Positions 26,732 through 33,946 of a stretch of 52,364 bases of DNA are shown piece after piece; position 1 is the first letter of the stretch; each line of letters starts with the position of its first letter. The DNA is from Streptomyces sp. SID10853 (lineage in GTDB: Bacteria; Actinomycetota; Actinomycetes; Streptomycetales; Streptomycetaceae). Where the stretch lies: assembly GCF_010548145.1 (NCBI RefSeq), contig NZ_JAAGLN010000017.1, positions 1 to 52,364 on the forward strand, in the 5' to 3' direction. The translations under genes were made by a program, and so were the position numbers. Under the pieces are notes generated by a model. The model saw only the letters and a program-made list of their open reading frames with translations, was not told the origin of the DNA and did not search any database.

Positions 26732-26787
26732 GGACTGGTGTGGTCGGACTGGTGTGGTCGGACTGGTGTGGTCGGACTGGTGTGGTC
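26732..26787. repeat. Four perfect 14-bp tandem repeats in the hsaE leader
   Basis: GGACTGGTGTGGTC is repeated at 26732-26745, 26746-26759, 26760-26773 and 26774-26787. The last base is followed by a partial GGACT. The array starts 25 bp upstream of the hsaE ATG, so it is in the 5' leader or the promoter. Confidence 0.95.
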
Positions 26788-27439
26788 GGACTTCGAGGGG
26801 TGTTCGAGGTATTCGAGGCGGCCGCGGCCGGACTGCCGGGGCCGGAAGGGGCCGGCCGGACCAGGGCGTCCGCACAGGGGTGTCAGACACAAGGGCGCCG
26901 GGACCACGAGTGGGTCGGCACCGGTGGTGGGACTGTCCGCCGAGGCTAGGCCGCGGTGCCCGGCGGGGCCGAGCGGCTGCTCCCGCTGAGTGGGAAACCC
27001 GCCCGGTTCTCTCGGTGGAGCCGGGCGGCGGGCGCGGGCGGGCGCGGCGGTGTTCGTGCAGGCAGGCAGGTGTATGGGCGCCGGGCGGGAGGGCGGGCGG
27101 GGTGCGGTGGAGCGGGGCCGGAGCCGGGCCGTGCGACAACCCGGGCGGACGCATCTCCCCCGGAGAGCTGATCCGCTGCTACCTTCCCGACCAGCATCCG
27201 TCCGCCGCACCGGCCGGAGCAGCGCTTACGCCTGTTCACCCCCGTGCCGGTGGCCGCCGGCCACCGCTGCCCGAAGGGGACGTCACCGTCCTCCGGCGGG
27301 TGCGGCCCGCCGCAGGGCCTCCGGACGCCCCGCGTCCCTCCGGGGCCACTGCCCACAGCCGTACGGCCCGGCCGTACCGCTGCGGCACCGGACGGACCCC
27401 CGCATGTCACCCCGCCCCCGCCCCCTGGGAGTTGTACCG
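26788..27439. other. 652-bp divergent intergenic region
   Basis: I see no convincing gene here. Long open frames on both strands are very Pro/Arg/Gly-rich and lack ribosome-binding sites or family motifs. The stretch holds the motif 2 copy at 26980-26996 and should contain the promoters of hsaE (minus) and of the phosphatase gene (plus). Confidence 0.6.
26980..26996. promoter_or_regulatory. Motif 2 operator upstream of hsaE
   Basis: CTCCCGCTGAGTGGGAA matches the perfect palindrome at 20527-20543 at 15 of 17 positions and is itself a near-palindrome. It lies 273 bp upstream of hsaE, at the head of the second steroid operon. Confidence 0.65.
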
Positions 27440-28417
27440 ATGCGCCGTACCCGAAACCCGTACCCTCACCGGAACCGGGCCATGACCCGCGCCGCCGCCG
27501 CCGTACTCAGCACGGCCCTGGTGCTCACCGGGTGTTCCCAAGGCTCCAGTTCCTCGCACTCCCCGCGCTCCTCGCACCAGGACACCACCGCACCCGCCAC
27601 CACCGGCTCGGGTGCCACGTCACCCGCCGCCGGGCACATCGCGCTCAAGGGCGCGGTCAACGTCCGTGACCTGGGCGGATACCGGACAGCTGACGGCAAA
27701 CAGCTGCGCTACGGCGTCGTGTTCCGCGGTGACGCCCTCGGCAAGCTCACACCGGCGGACCTCACCACGGTGTCGAAGCTCGGGCTCAAGTCGGTGGTCG
27801 ACTTCCGGCTGCCGCTCGAAGTCAGGACCGACGGCGCCGACCGGCTCCCGAAAGGCGCATCGCCCGTCCCGCTGCCGATCGACGACACCGGGCTGTACGA
27901 GCGGACGACGGCGGCCATCGGCAGCCGTGACCCCGCAGAGCAGCAGAAGGCGCTGGGCGACGGCAAGGGCGCGGAGACGATGCGGCGGATCTACCGCACG
28001 TTCGTCACCGAAGCGGGGGCCCGCCACCAGTTCGCCCGGGTGCTGGACACCATCGCCGACGGCAAGGGACTGCCGCTGCTCTTCCACTGCACGTCCGGCA
28101 AGGACCGTACCGGCTGGATGAGTTACGTCCTGCTGCGCGCGGTGGGGGTGCCGGCCGGGACGGCCGAGGCGGACTATCTGCTCTCCAACGACGTCCGCAG
28201 GACCGCCGACCTCAGGACCCGCGAAGGTCTGAAGAAGTCGGGGGTGATGCGCGACCCTCAGCTGATCGTGCCGCTCCAGGAGGTCAGCAAGGACTATCTC
28301 GGCGCCGCGCTCGCCGAGGCCACCCAGCGGTACGGCAGCTTCGACGGCTATCTCTCGAAGGGGCTCGGCCTGGACGCCGGGACGCTGCACAAGCTCCGCG
28401 CGCGGCTGCTCAAGTAG
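27440..28417 (+). CDS. Lipoprotein tyrosine/serine phosphatase (IphP-like)
   Basis: A 325-aa secreted lipoprotein with a phosphatase domain. The signal peptide ends in the lipobox LVLTGC, followed by a Ser/Thr-rich linker. The domain begins at NVRDLGGYRTADGKQLRYG and has the CX5R active site HCTSGKDRTG (Cys217, Arg223) with the WMSYVLLRAVGV helix after it. ATG at 27440 follows GGGAG. The substrate, a phosphoprotein or other phosphoester outside the cell, is unknown. It interrupts the steroid operons and has no obvious link to them. Confidence 0.88.
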   Translation: MRRTRNPYPHRNRAMTRAAAAVLSTALVLTGCSQGSSSSHSPRSSHQDTTAPATTGSGATSPAAGHIALKGAVNVRDLGGYRTADGKQLRYGVVFRGDALGKLTPADLTTVSKLGLKSVVDFRLPLEVRTDGADRLPKGASPVPLPIDDTGLYERTTAAIGSRDPAEQQKALGDGKGAETMRRIYRTFVTEAGARHQFARVLDTIADGKGLPLLFHCTSGKDRTGWMSYVLLRAVGVPAGTAEADYLLSNDVRRTADLRTREGLKKSGVMRDPQLIVPLQEVSKDYLGAALAEATQRYGSFDGYLSKGLGLDAGTLHKLRARLLK

Positions 28418-28460
28418 CGGCCGCCGGGCCCGCGCGCCGCCCGGCCCCCGGCGCCCCAGG

Positions 28461-28559
28461 CCATCAGGCCCTGACCGTCAGGCCCTGACCCTAAGGCCCG
28501 ACCGTCAGGCCCTGGCCACCAAGCCCTGGCCGTCAGATCCCGGCCGTCAGGCCCTGGCC
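28461..28559. repeat. Degenerate ~15-bp tandem repeats at the 3' end of the acyl-CoA dehydrogenase gene
   Basis: About six variants of GTCAGGCCCTGRCC run in tandem from 28461 to 28559. The last copy overlaps the final codons and stop (28547) of the minus-strand acyl-CoA dehydrogenase gene. No ordinary terminator hairpin is seen here. Confidence 0.7.
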
Positions 28560-29713
28560 TCCTTCGGCAGGCCGAGCACCCGCTCCGCGATGATGTTGCG
28601 CTGGATCTCGTTCGACCCGGCGTAGATGGTGTCGGCGCGGGAGAAGAGGAACAGGCGCTGCCAGTCCCCGAGGTCGTACGGTGCGCCGTCCGCCAGCATG
28701 CCGCCGGCGCCGCAGACGTCCATCGCCAGCTCGCCGAGCTCCCGGTGCCAGGTCGCCCAGTAGATCTTGCCGATGGACGCCTCGGGCCCGGGAGCCCCGG
28801 CGGCGGCGCCGTCGAGCATCCGCAGCGCGTTGAAGCGGATGATCTCAAGGCCGGTCCAGGCGCGGGCGAGCCGGTCGCGGACGAGGGGGTCGTCCGCTGC
28901 TCCGTTGCTGCGCGCCAGGGCGATCAGCGCCTCCAGCTCGCGCCGGAATCCGACCTGCTGGCCGAGGGTGGAGACGCCGCGCTCGAAGCCGAGGGTGGCC
29001 ATGGCCACCTGCCAGCCTTCGCCGGGTTCGCCCACGACGTTCTCCGCGCCGGTGCGGGCCCCGTCGAAGAAGACCTCGTTGAACTCACTGGTGCCGGTCA
29101 GCTGGGTGATCGGCCTGACCTCGATCCCCGGCTGGTCCATCGGCACCAGCAGATAGGACAGGCCGTCGTGGCGGCGCGTGCCCTCCCCGGTGCGGGCGAC
29201 CACGAAGCACCACTGGGACTCGTGGGCCAGCGAGGTCCAGGTCTTCTGCCCGGTGACCGACCAGCCGTCCGCGTCCCGCTCGGCGCGGGTACGGACGTTG
29301 GCCAGGTCGGAGCCCGCCTCGGGTTCGCTGTAGCCCTGGCACCACAGCTCGTCGACGGACCTGATGCCGGGGAGGAAGCGGGCGCGCTGTCCCTCCGTGC
29401 CGAAGGCGATGAGGGTGGGGCCGAGGAGCTGTTCGCCGATGTGCCCCACCCGGGCCGGCGCGTCGGCGAGTGCGTACTCCTCGTGGAGGGCGACCTGCTC
29501 CTCCAGGGTCGCGCCGCGTCCGCCGTACTCCTGCGGCCAGCCGACGCAGGTCCAGCCCGCCGCGGCCATGTGCCGTTCCCAGGCGAGGCGTTCGGCGAAA
29601 GCCTCGTGCTCCCGGCCGGGACCGCCGCGGCCCCTGAGCGCGGCGAACTCTCCGGTGAGCGCGGACCGCAGCCATGTACGGAACTCGGAGCGGAACTTCT
29701 CGGTACTGCTCAT
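28547..29713 (-). CDS. Acyl-CoA dehydrogenase, FadE-type, steroid cluster
   Basis: A 388-aa flavoprotein oxidising an acyl-CoA to the enoyl-CoA. The FAD/substrate loops CQGYSEPEAGSDLANVRTRA and TGQKTWTSLAHESQWC and the C-terminal IYAGSNEIQRNIIAERVLGL are typical. It is paired with the smaller acyl-CoA dehydrogenase-like gene just upstream. In actinobacterial steroid degradation such pairs form alpha2beta2 enzymes (FadE28-FadE29, FadE26-FadE27, FadE31-FadE32). Size and motifs fit the FadE29- or FadE30-like subunit, but I cannot choose by eye. The ATG at 29711-29713 gives the usual N-terminus; an in-frame upstream ATG is weaker. Confidence 0.85.
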   Translation of the reverse strand: MSSTEKFRSEFRTWLRSALTGEFAALRGRGGPGREHEAFAERLAWERHMAAAGWTCVGWPQEYGGRGATLEEQVALHEEYALADAPARVGHIGEQLLGPTLIAFGTEGQRARFLPGIRSVDELWCQGYSEPEAGSDLANVRTRAERDADGWSVTGQKTWTSLAHESQWCFVVARTGEGTRRHDGLSYLLVPMDQPGIEVRPITQLTGTSEFNEVFFDGARTGAENVVGEPGEGWQVAMATLGFERGVSTLGQQVGFRRELEALIALARSNGAADDPLVRDRLARAWTGLEIIRFNALRMLDGAAAGAPGPEASIGKIYWATWHRELGELAMDVCGAGGMLADGAPYDLGDWQRLFLFSRADTIYAGSNEIQRNIIAERVLGLPKEARA

Positions 29714-29809
29714 GACACCTGCACCTGCCAAACGATCGCTGGGGAGAGGGGGGCCGGACACGGCTGTTGCCCGGCCCGTCCGGTGGGCGGGCCGGGTGCC
29801 GCCCCGGGG

Positions 29810-30901
29810 TCAGCCAAGACGCCCGGCACCGGCCCCGCGCGGTCCGACCACCGCGTCGGCCAGCCGGTCGCGGTGTCCGGCCGGTGAGCCGAAGAGCTGG
29901 GCCGAGCCGTGGGCCCGCTTGAAGTAGCGGTGGGCGTCGTGCTCCCAGGTGATGCCGATACCGCCGTGGAGCTGGATCATGTCCCCGGCCAGCGCCGAGA
30001 ACGCCTCGGAGCAGGCGGACTTGGCGACCGCCGCGTACCTGGGCAGGTCCGGCGAGCCGTCAGCCGCCGCCCAGGAGGCGCCCAGAGCCGCGGAACGCGC
30101 GGACTCGACCCGTACGAAGGCGTCGGCGAGCCGGTGCTTGACGGCCTGGAACGAGCCGATCGGGCGGCCGAACTGCACCCGGTCGCGCACATGGGCGACG
30201 GTGAGCTCCAGACAGCGCTCCGCCGCGCCCACCTGTTCCGCGGCGAGAGCCGTACAAGCCAGGTCTCTTACCTGTGCGATGACCCGGTCGCCGTCCGCGC
30301 CGACGGGGCGGGCCTCTGCCCCGTCGAAGGTCAGCGTCGCCTGCGGTCTGGTCAGATCCATGGTGGTGTGCGCCTCGCGGCTGACCCCGCCGGCCCCGGA
30401 GGGGACGTGGAACAGCGCGAGTCCGGCTTCGGTGCGGGCGACGACCAGCAGTACATCGGCGCTCTCACCGTCGCCTTCGGCCGCGCCGTCCAGGACATGG
30501 TCCTTGACCCCGCTGATCCGCCAGCCGCCTGGACCGCGCACGGCGTGCGCCCTTATCGCCTCGGGCAGCCAGGACCCGTTCTCCGCCCAGGCGAGCGCCC
30601 CGGTGCTGCCGCCGTCCGCCAGGGCGGGCAGCAGCTCCGTGTCGCCCGCGGCCAGCAGTGCCTGGGTGGCCAGGACCGCGGAACCCAGATACGGCACCGG
30701 GGCCAGCACCCGGCCCAGCTCCTCCATGACCACATGGACCTCGACGGGGCCGCATCCCGCTCCGCCGTACTCCTCGGGAACGGCGAGCCCGGCCGCCCCT
30801 ATCTGCTGCGTCAGCGGCCCCCACGCGGCGGTCCCCTCGTGCCGCGCCAGCAGCGACCGTACGGCCGTGCGCAGCTCCTGGTGCTCCTCGCCGAATCTCA
30901 T
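29810..30901 (-). CDS. Acyl-CoA dehydrogenase-like partner subunit
   Basis: A 363-aa protein with the acyl-CoA dehydrogenase fold: GAAGLAVPEEYGGAGCGPVE near residue 35, then RDRVQFGRPIGSFQAVKHRL and QLHGGIGITWEHDAHRYFKR near 330. The C-terminal HGGIGxTWEHDxHxYxKR is typical of the FadE28/FadE32-like subunits of alpha2beta2 steroid acyl-CoA dehydrogenases. Its start overlaps the fadD3 stop by 4 bp. It precedes the 388-aa subunit by 96 bp. The likely substrate is a side-chain or ring-derived steroid CoA ester. Confidence 0.85.
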   Translation of the reverse strand: MRFGEEHQELRTAVRSLLARHEGTAAWGPLTQQIGAAGLAVPEEYGGAGCGPVEVHVVMEELGRVLAPVPYLGSAVLATQALLAAGDTELLPALADGGSTGALAWAENGSWLPEAIRAHAVRGPGGWRISGVKDHVLDGAAEGDGESADVLLVVARTEAGLALFHVPSGAGGVSREAHTTMDLTRPQATLTFDGAEARPVGADGDRVIAQVRDLACTALAAEQVGAAERCLELTVAHVRDRVQFGRPIGSFQAVKHRLADAFVRVESARSAALGASWAAADGSPDLPRYAAVAKSACSEAFSALAGDMIQLHGGIGITWEHDAHRYFKRAHGSAQLFGSPAGHRDRLADAVVGPRGAGAGRLG

Positions 30902-32577
30902 CGGCTCTCTCCTTCTGGTTCTTCCTGGCGGGTCCGCTCTCCTGCGTGCCGTGCGGCGCCGGGTGCGGCCGGTCGGCCGTTCCCGGCTTCCTGGGTGTCC
31001 TCCTGTGCGGCGCGCCGCAGTTCGGCCTTGAGGATCTTTCCGCTCGCGTTGCGCGGCAGCTCGGGGACGACGTGGAAGCGGCGCGGGACCTTGAAGTTGG
31101 CGAGCCGCTCCCGGGTCCAGGCGGTGAGTTCGGCCGGGTCGGGGCGCTGCCCGTTCTCGGTGACGAGATAGGCGACGCCGACCTCGCCGAGCCGTTCGTC
31201 GGGGGCGCCGACCACCGCGGCCTCGGTGATGAGTTCATGGCCGCGCAGCACGTTCTCGACCTCGGCCGGGTAGGCGTTGAAGCCGCCGACGACGTACATG
31301 TCCTTGAGCCGGTCGGTGATCGAGAGGTAGCCGCGTTCGTCGAGTACGCCGATGTCGCCGGTGCAGAGCCAGCCGTCGCCGTCCAGGATGCGGGCGGTGG
31401 CCTGCGGGTCGTCGAGGTATCCGAGCATGACCTGCGGGCCGCGTACGGCGATCTCCCCGGCGGTGCCCGGGGGCAGTGCGCCGGCGGACGGGCCGCCGGG
31501 ACCGACGACGCGGATCTCGGTTCCGGGCAGCGGAAGGCCGACGGTGTGCGAGACGCTCCAGGCGTCGGCGTCGACGGGGCAGACGGCGACGACGCCCATG
31601 CACTCGGTGAGCCCGTAGGCGGTGAACACGCCCGGTATGCCGAGCCGTTCGCGGATCTCGTCGACGAGCGCGACCGGGACGACGGCGGCCCCGGTGCCCG
31701 CCAGGCGCAGCGCGCCGAGGTCGTGGTCGGCGAGACGCGGATGGCGGACGAGGCCGTGGAAGACGGTCGGCGGGGCGAGGAGCACGCTGATCCGCTCGTC
31801 CGCGATTCTGCGCAGCACCCGGTCCACGTCGTAGACCGCTTCGGGGAACATGGCGACGCCGCGCAGCAGGCAGGCGACGAAGCCGGCCTTGTAGCCGAAG
31901 GTGTGGAAGAAGGGGTTGAGCAGGAGGTACCGGTCGCCGGGGCGCAGGGTGACGGCCTTGGACCACTCCTCGATCCCGGCGAGCACCTGCCGGTGGGTGC
32001 TCATGACGCCCTTGGGGCGGCCGGTGGTGCCGGAGGTGTAGAGGATGTCCGCGAGGTCGTCGGGGCGGACGGCTGCGGCGCGGGCCGAGCGCCTGGCCTC
32101 GGAGACCTCTCGGCCGCGCGCGAGACAGTCGTCCCAGCTCAGCGCGGTTCCGGTCGCGTCGCCGCGGAGTACGACGACGGAGGTGAGAGCACCGAGGTCC
32201 TCTCCCGATCCGTGCAGCATGGCCACGTAGTCGATGCCGAGGAAGCCGCGTTCGGTGAGCAGGGTGCGGGCGCCGCTGCGGCGGATGATGTCGGCGGCCT
32301 CGGCTGCCTTGTACCGGGTGTTGAGGGGGACGAGCACGGCGCCCGCGGCGAGTGCGCCGAGGGCGGCCGTGAGCCATTCGCGGCTGTTGGAGGCCCACAG
32401 CGCCACCCGGTCGCCCGGCTCCACGCCGTGGGCGATGACGGCGCGTGCCGCGGCGTGGACCGCGTCACTCAGCTGTCCGAAATTCCAGCGGACCTCACCG
32501 TCGGCGAGGGCGTCCAGGCCCTCGTACGCGTGGGCCGCGAAGTCCGTCAGCTGCGCGAGGGTGGTGGGCGGTGGCAC
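30898..32577 (-). CDS. fadD3: HIP-CoA ligase-like acyl-CoA synthetase, FadD3
   Basis: A ~559-aa ANL-family ligase that would activate HIP, the C/D-ring propionate left by HsaD, as a CoA thioester. The AMP-binding YTSGTTGRPKGVMSTHRQ, PFFHTFGYKAGFVACL, AYGLTECMG, GDGWLCTGDIG and the C-terminal NASGKILKAEL lysine motif are all present. PFFHxFGYKAGxxACL resembles mycobacterial FadD3. The start is unclear. The GTG at 32575-32577 is the nearest standard codon but lacks a ribosome-binding site. GGGAGG (32598-32603) is ideally placed for an ATC at 32589-32591. It is divergent from the flavin reductase gene, with a shared operator. Confidence 0.85.
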   Translation of the reverse strand: MPPPTTLAQLTDFAAHAYEGLDALADGEVRWNFGQLSDAVHAAARAVIAHGVEPGDRVALWASNSREWLTAALGALAAGAVLVPLNTRYKAAEAADIIRRSGARTLLTERGFLGIDYVAMLHGSGEDLGALTSVVVLRGDATGTALSWDDCLARGREVSEARRSARAAAVRPDDLADILYTSGTTGRPKGVMSTHRQVLAGIEEWSKAVTLRPGDRYLLLNPFFHTFGYKAGFVACLLRGVAMFPEAVYDVDRVLRRIADERISVLLAPPTVFHGLVRHPRLADHDLGALRLAGTGAAVVPVALVDEIRERLGIPGVFTAYGLTECMGVVAVCPVDADAWSVSHTVGLPLPGTEIRVVGPGGPSAGALPPGTAGEIAVRGPQVMLGYLDDPQATARILDGDGWLCTGDIGVLDERGYLSITDRLKDMYVVGGFNAYPAEVENVLRGHELITEAAVVGAPDERLGEVGVAYLVTENGQRPDPAELTAWTRERLANFKVPRRFHVVPELPRNASGKILKAELRRAAQEDTQEAGNGRPAAPGAARHAGERTRQEEPEGESR

Positions 32578-32642
32578 CTGGTGTGCGCTGATGATGACCC
32601 TCCCTACTTGACGTGCGAGCGTGGCCGGTATCCAATCACACG

Positions 32643-32674
32643 TGTTTCGGTTAGGCATATACCTAGTAGGAACA
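32643..32674. promoter_or_regulatory. 32-bp motif 1 double operator, fadD3/flavin reductase promoters
   Basis: Two 17-bp motif 1 elements spaced 15 bp: TGTTTCGGTTAGGCATA (32643-32659) and TATACCTAGTAGGAACA (32658-32674). Read on the opposite strand, the double site at 33900-33931 matches this one at 22 of 32 positions with the same 15-bp spacing. It lies between divergent fadD3 and the flavin reductase gene and should control both. Confidence 0.7.
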
Positions 32675-32685
32675 TTGGAGGCAGC

Positions 32686-33240
32686 ATGCCGACCCTCACC
32701 CCTCGGTCCACCCCGGAATTCGACGCGTCCATGCGGGAGGCGCTCAGCAGTTTCTGTACCGGGGTCGCGGTCATCACCGCGATCCAGAATGACGGACGCC
32801 CCGCCGGAATGGCGGTCCAGTCCTTCTCAGCGGTATCGCTGGAGCCGCCGCTGATCTGCTTCTGCCCGGCCCTCACCTCGACGACCTGGCCGCACATCCG
32901 CGGAGCCGGCCGCTTCGCGGTGAACATCCTCGCCGCCGAACAGCAGTCGCTGTGCCGGCAGTTCGCGGTGACCGGCAAGGAGAAGTTCCAGGACGTGGGC
33001 TGGCACCCCGGCAGCAACGGCGCACCGCTGCTCGACGGGGCGCTGGCCACCGTCGAGTGCGATCTCGCGGGCACGTTCCCCGGCGGCGACCATCTGATCG
33101 CGCTCGGCCGGGTCACCGCGCTGGAGCGGCACGGCGACGCCGGGCCGCTGCTGTACTTCCGGCGGGGCTACGGCCGCCTGCGCTCCAGTTCCTCCAGGTC
33201 GGCGAGCATCGAGTCGGCCAGGTCGCGCTCCGACGCGTAG
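32686..33240 (+). CDS. HsaB-like flavin reductase, second copy
   Basis: A 184-aa FMN-binding split-barrel reductase (CTGVAVITAIQ, GMAVQSFSAVSLEPPLICFC, GKEKFQDVGWHPGSNGAPLL, ALATVECDLAGTFPGGDH). It is clearly related to HsaB of this window but divergent. The ATG at 32686 has GGAGG 4 nt upstream. It is a likely partner for a flavin-dependent monooxygenase, perhaps the luciferase-like enzyme at 33947. Its last 73 bp overlap the padR gene tail-to-tail, and the overlapping C-terminal tail (SSSSRSASIESARSRSDA) looks non-homologous, as if the original stop was lost. Confidence 0.87.
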   Translation: MPTLTPRSTPEFDASMREALSSFCTGVAVITAIQNDGRPAGMAVQSFSAVSLEPPLICFCPALTSTTWPHIRGAGRFAVNILAAEQQSLCRQFAVTGKEKFQDVGWHPGSNGAPLLDGALATVECDLAGTFPGGDHLIALGRVTALERHGDAGPLLYFRRGYGRLRSSSSRSASIESARSRSDA

Positions 33241-33797
33241 TACCGCTCGGCCCACTTGAGGGTGAGCGTGGGGTACGCCCACGCCTCCTCGTCCCGCGCC
33301 CCGGCGATGTCGACCTCGGCGCGCTGCCGCATCTTCTCCGCGTACTCGCGGTGGGCGCCGAGGACATCGCGCATCTGCTGGGCCTCCAGCAGATGGCCGA
33401 GCCAGATCCGCAGCATGACACCGTGCTTGAGCACCGGCGGCTCGACGGGCGCCTCGCGCGCCCAGGCCCGCACGGCGTCCATTCCGTCAGCGGTGATCGC
33501 GTAGATGCGCTTGTCCCGGTTGCCGGTCTCCTGGGCGACCATCCGGGAGGTCACATAGCCGACCTTCTCCAGCCGCTTGAGCTCCCCGTAGATCTGCGAG
33601 AACGACGGGCTCCAGTAGAAGAACCTCAGCGACCAGTCCGACCACTTCTTGAGGTCGTACCCGGACAGCTCCTCACCGAAGGAGAGCAGCCCGAGCACGG
33701 CCCAGCTGGTCGCAGGAAGCACCGGCCTGCCGGACTCGGTGTCCTGCCGACCGCCCTGCCCGGCGCCCTGTTCGCTGCTCGTCCGCTTCTCCGCCAC
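33168..33797 (-). CDS. PadR family regulator of the monooxygenase module
   Basis: A ~209-aa PadR protein. The winged helix is SWAVLGLLSFGEELSGYDLK, then SPSFSQIYGELKRLEKVGYV and NRDKRIYAITADG. A long helical C-terminal domain ends in LADSMLADLEELERRRP. The GTG at 33795-33797 is chosen as the nearest start ahead of the PadR domain; an ATG further upstream would add an unlikely Pro/Arg-rich leader. It is divergent from the luciferase-like monooxygenase, with the 32-bp motif 1 operator between them, and lies next to the second motif 1 double site. It is a prime candidate for the motif 1 regulator. Confidence 0.85.
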   Translation of the reverse strand: MAEKRTSSEQGAGQGGRQDTESGRPVLPATSWAVLGLLSFGEELSGYDLKKWSDWSLRFFYWSPSFSQIYGELKRLEKVGYVTSRMVAQETGNRDKRIYAITADGMDAVRAWAREAPVEPPVLKHGVMLRIWLGHLLEAQQMRDVLGAHREYAEKMRQRAEVDIAGARDEEAWAYPTLTLKWAERYYASERDLADSMLADLEELERRRP

Positions 33798-33899
33798 GCC
33801 CCGCAGTCTACGGTCCGGCCACGCCCGGACCGACCGCGGCGGCCCGCTCCACCCCTGCCCCGCACCCATCCCTTCCACCCGCCCCTTCCGTCTGTCAGC

Positions 33900-33931
33900 T
33901 ATGCCTGATAGAAGTATTCCTAATCGAAATA
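33900..33931. promoter_or_regulatory. 32-bp motif 1 double operator, padR/monooxygenase promoters
   Basis: TATGCCTGATAGAAGTA (33900-33916) and TATTCCTAATCGAAATA (33915-33931), spaced 15 bp. The second differs from the hsaA promoter site (20505-20521) at 2 of 17 positions. It ends 15 bp before the monooxygenase GTG, abutting the CCGGAGG ribosome-binding site, so a bound protein would block transcription. Confidence 0.75.
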
Positions 33932-33946
33932 CTCCGGAGGCATCCA

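Noticed and set aside
26946..27410. Open frames of 100-200 codons on both strands upstream of the phosphatase gene
   Set aside because: Composition is Arg/Pro/Gly-rich, as expected for random GC-rich DNA, and no family motif is visible.
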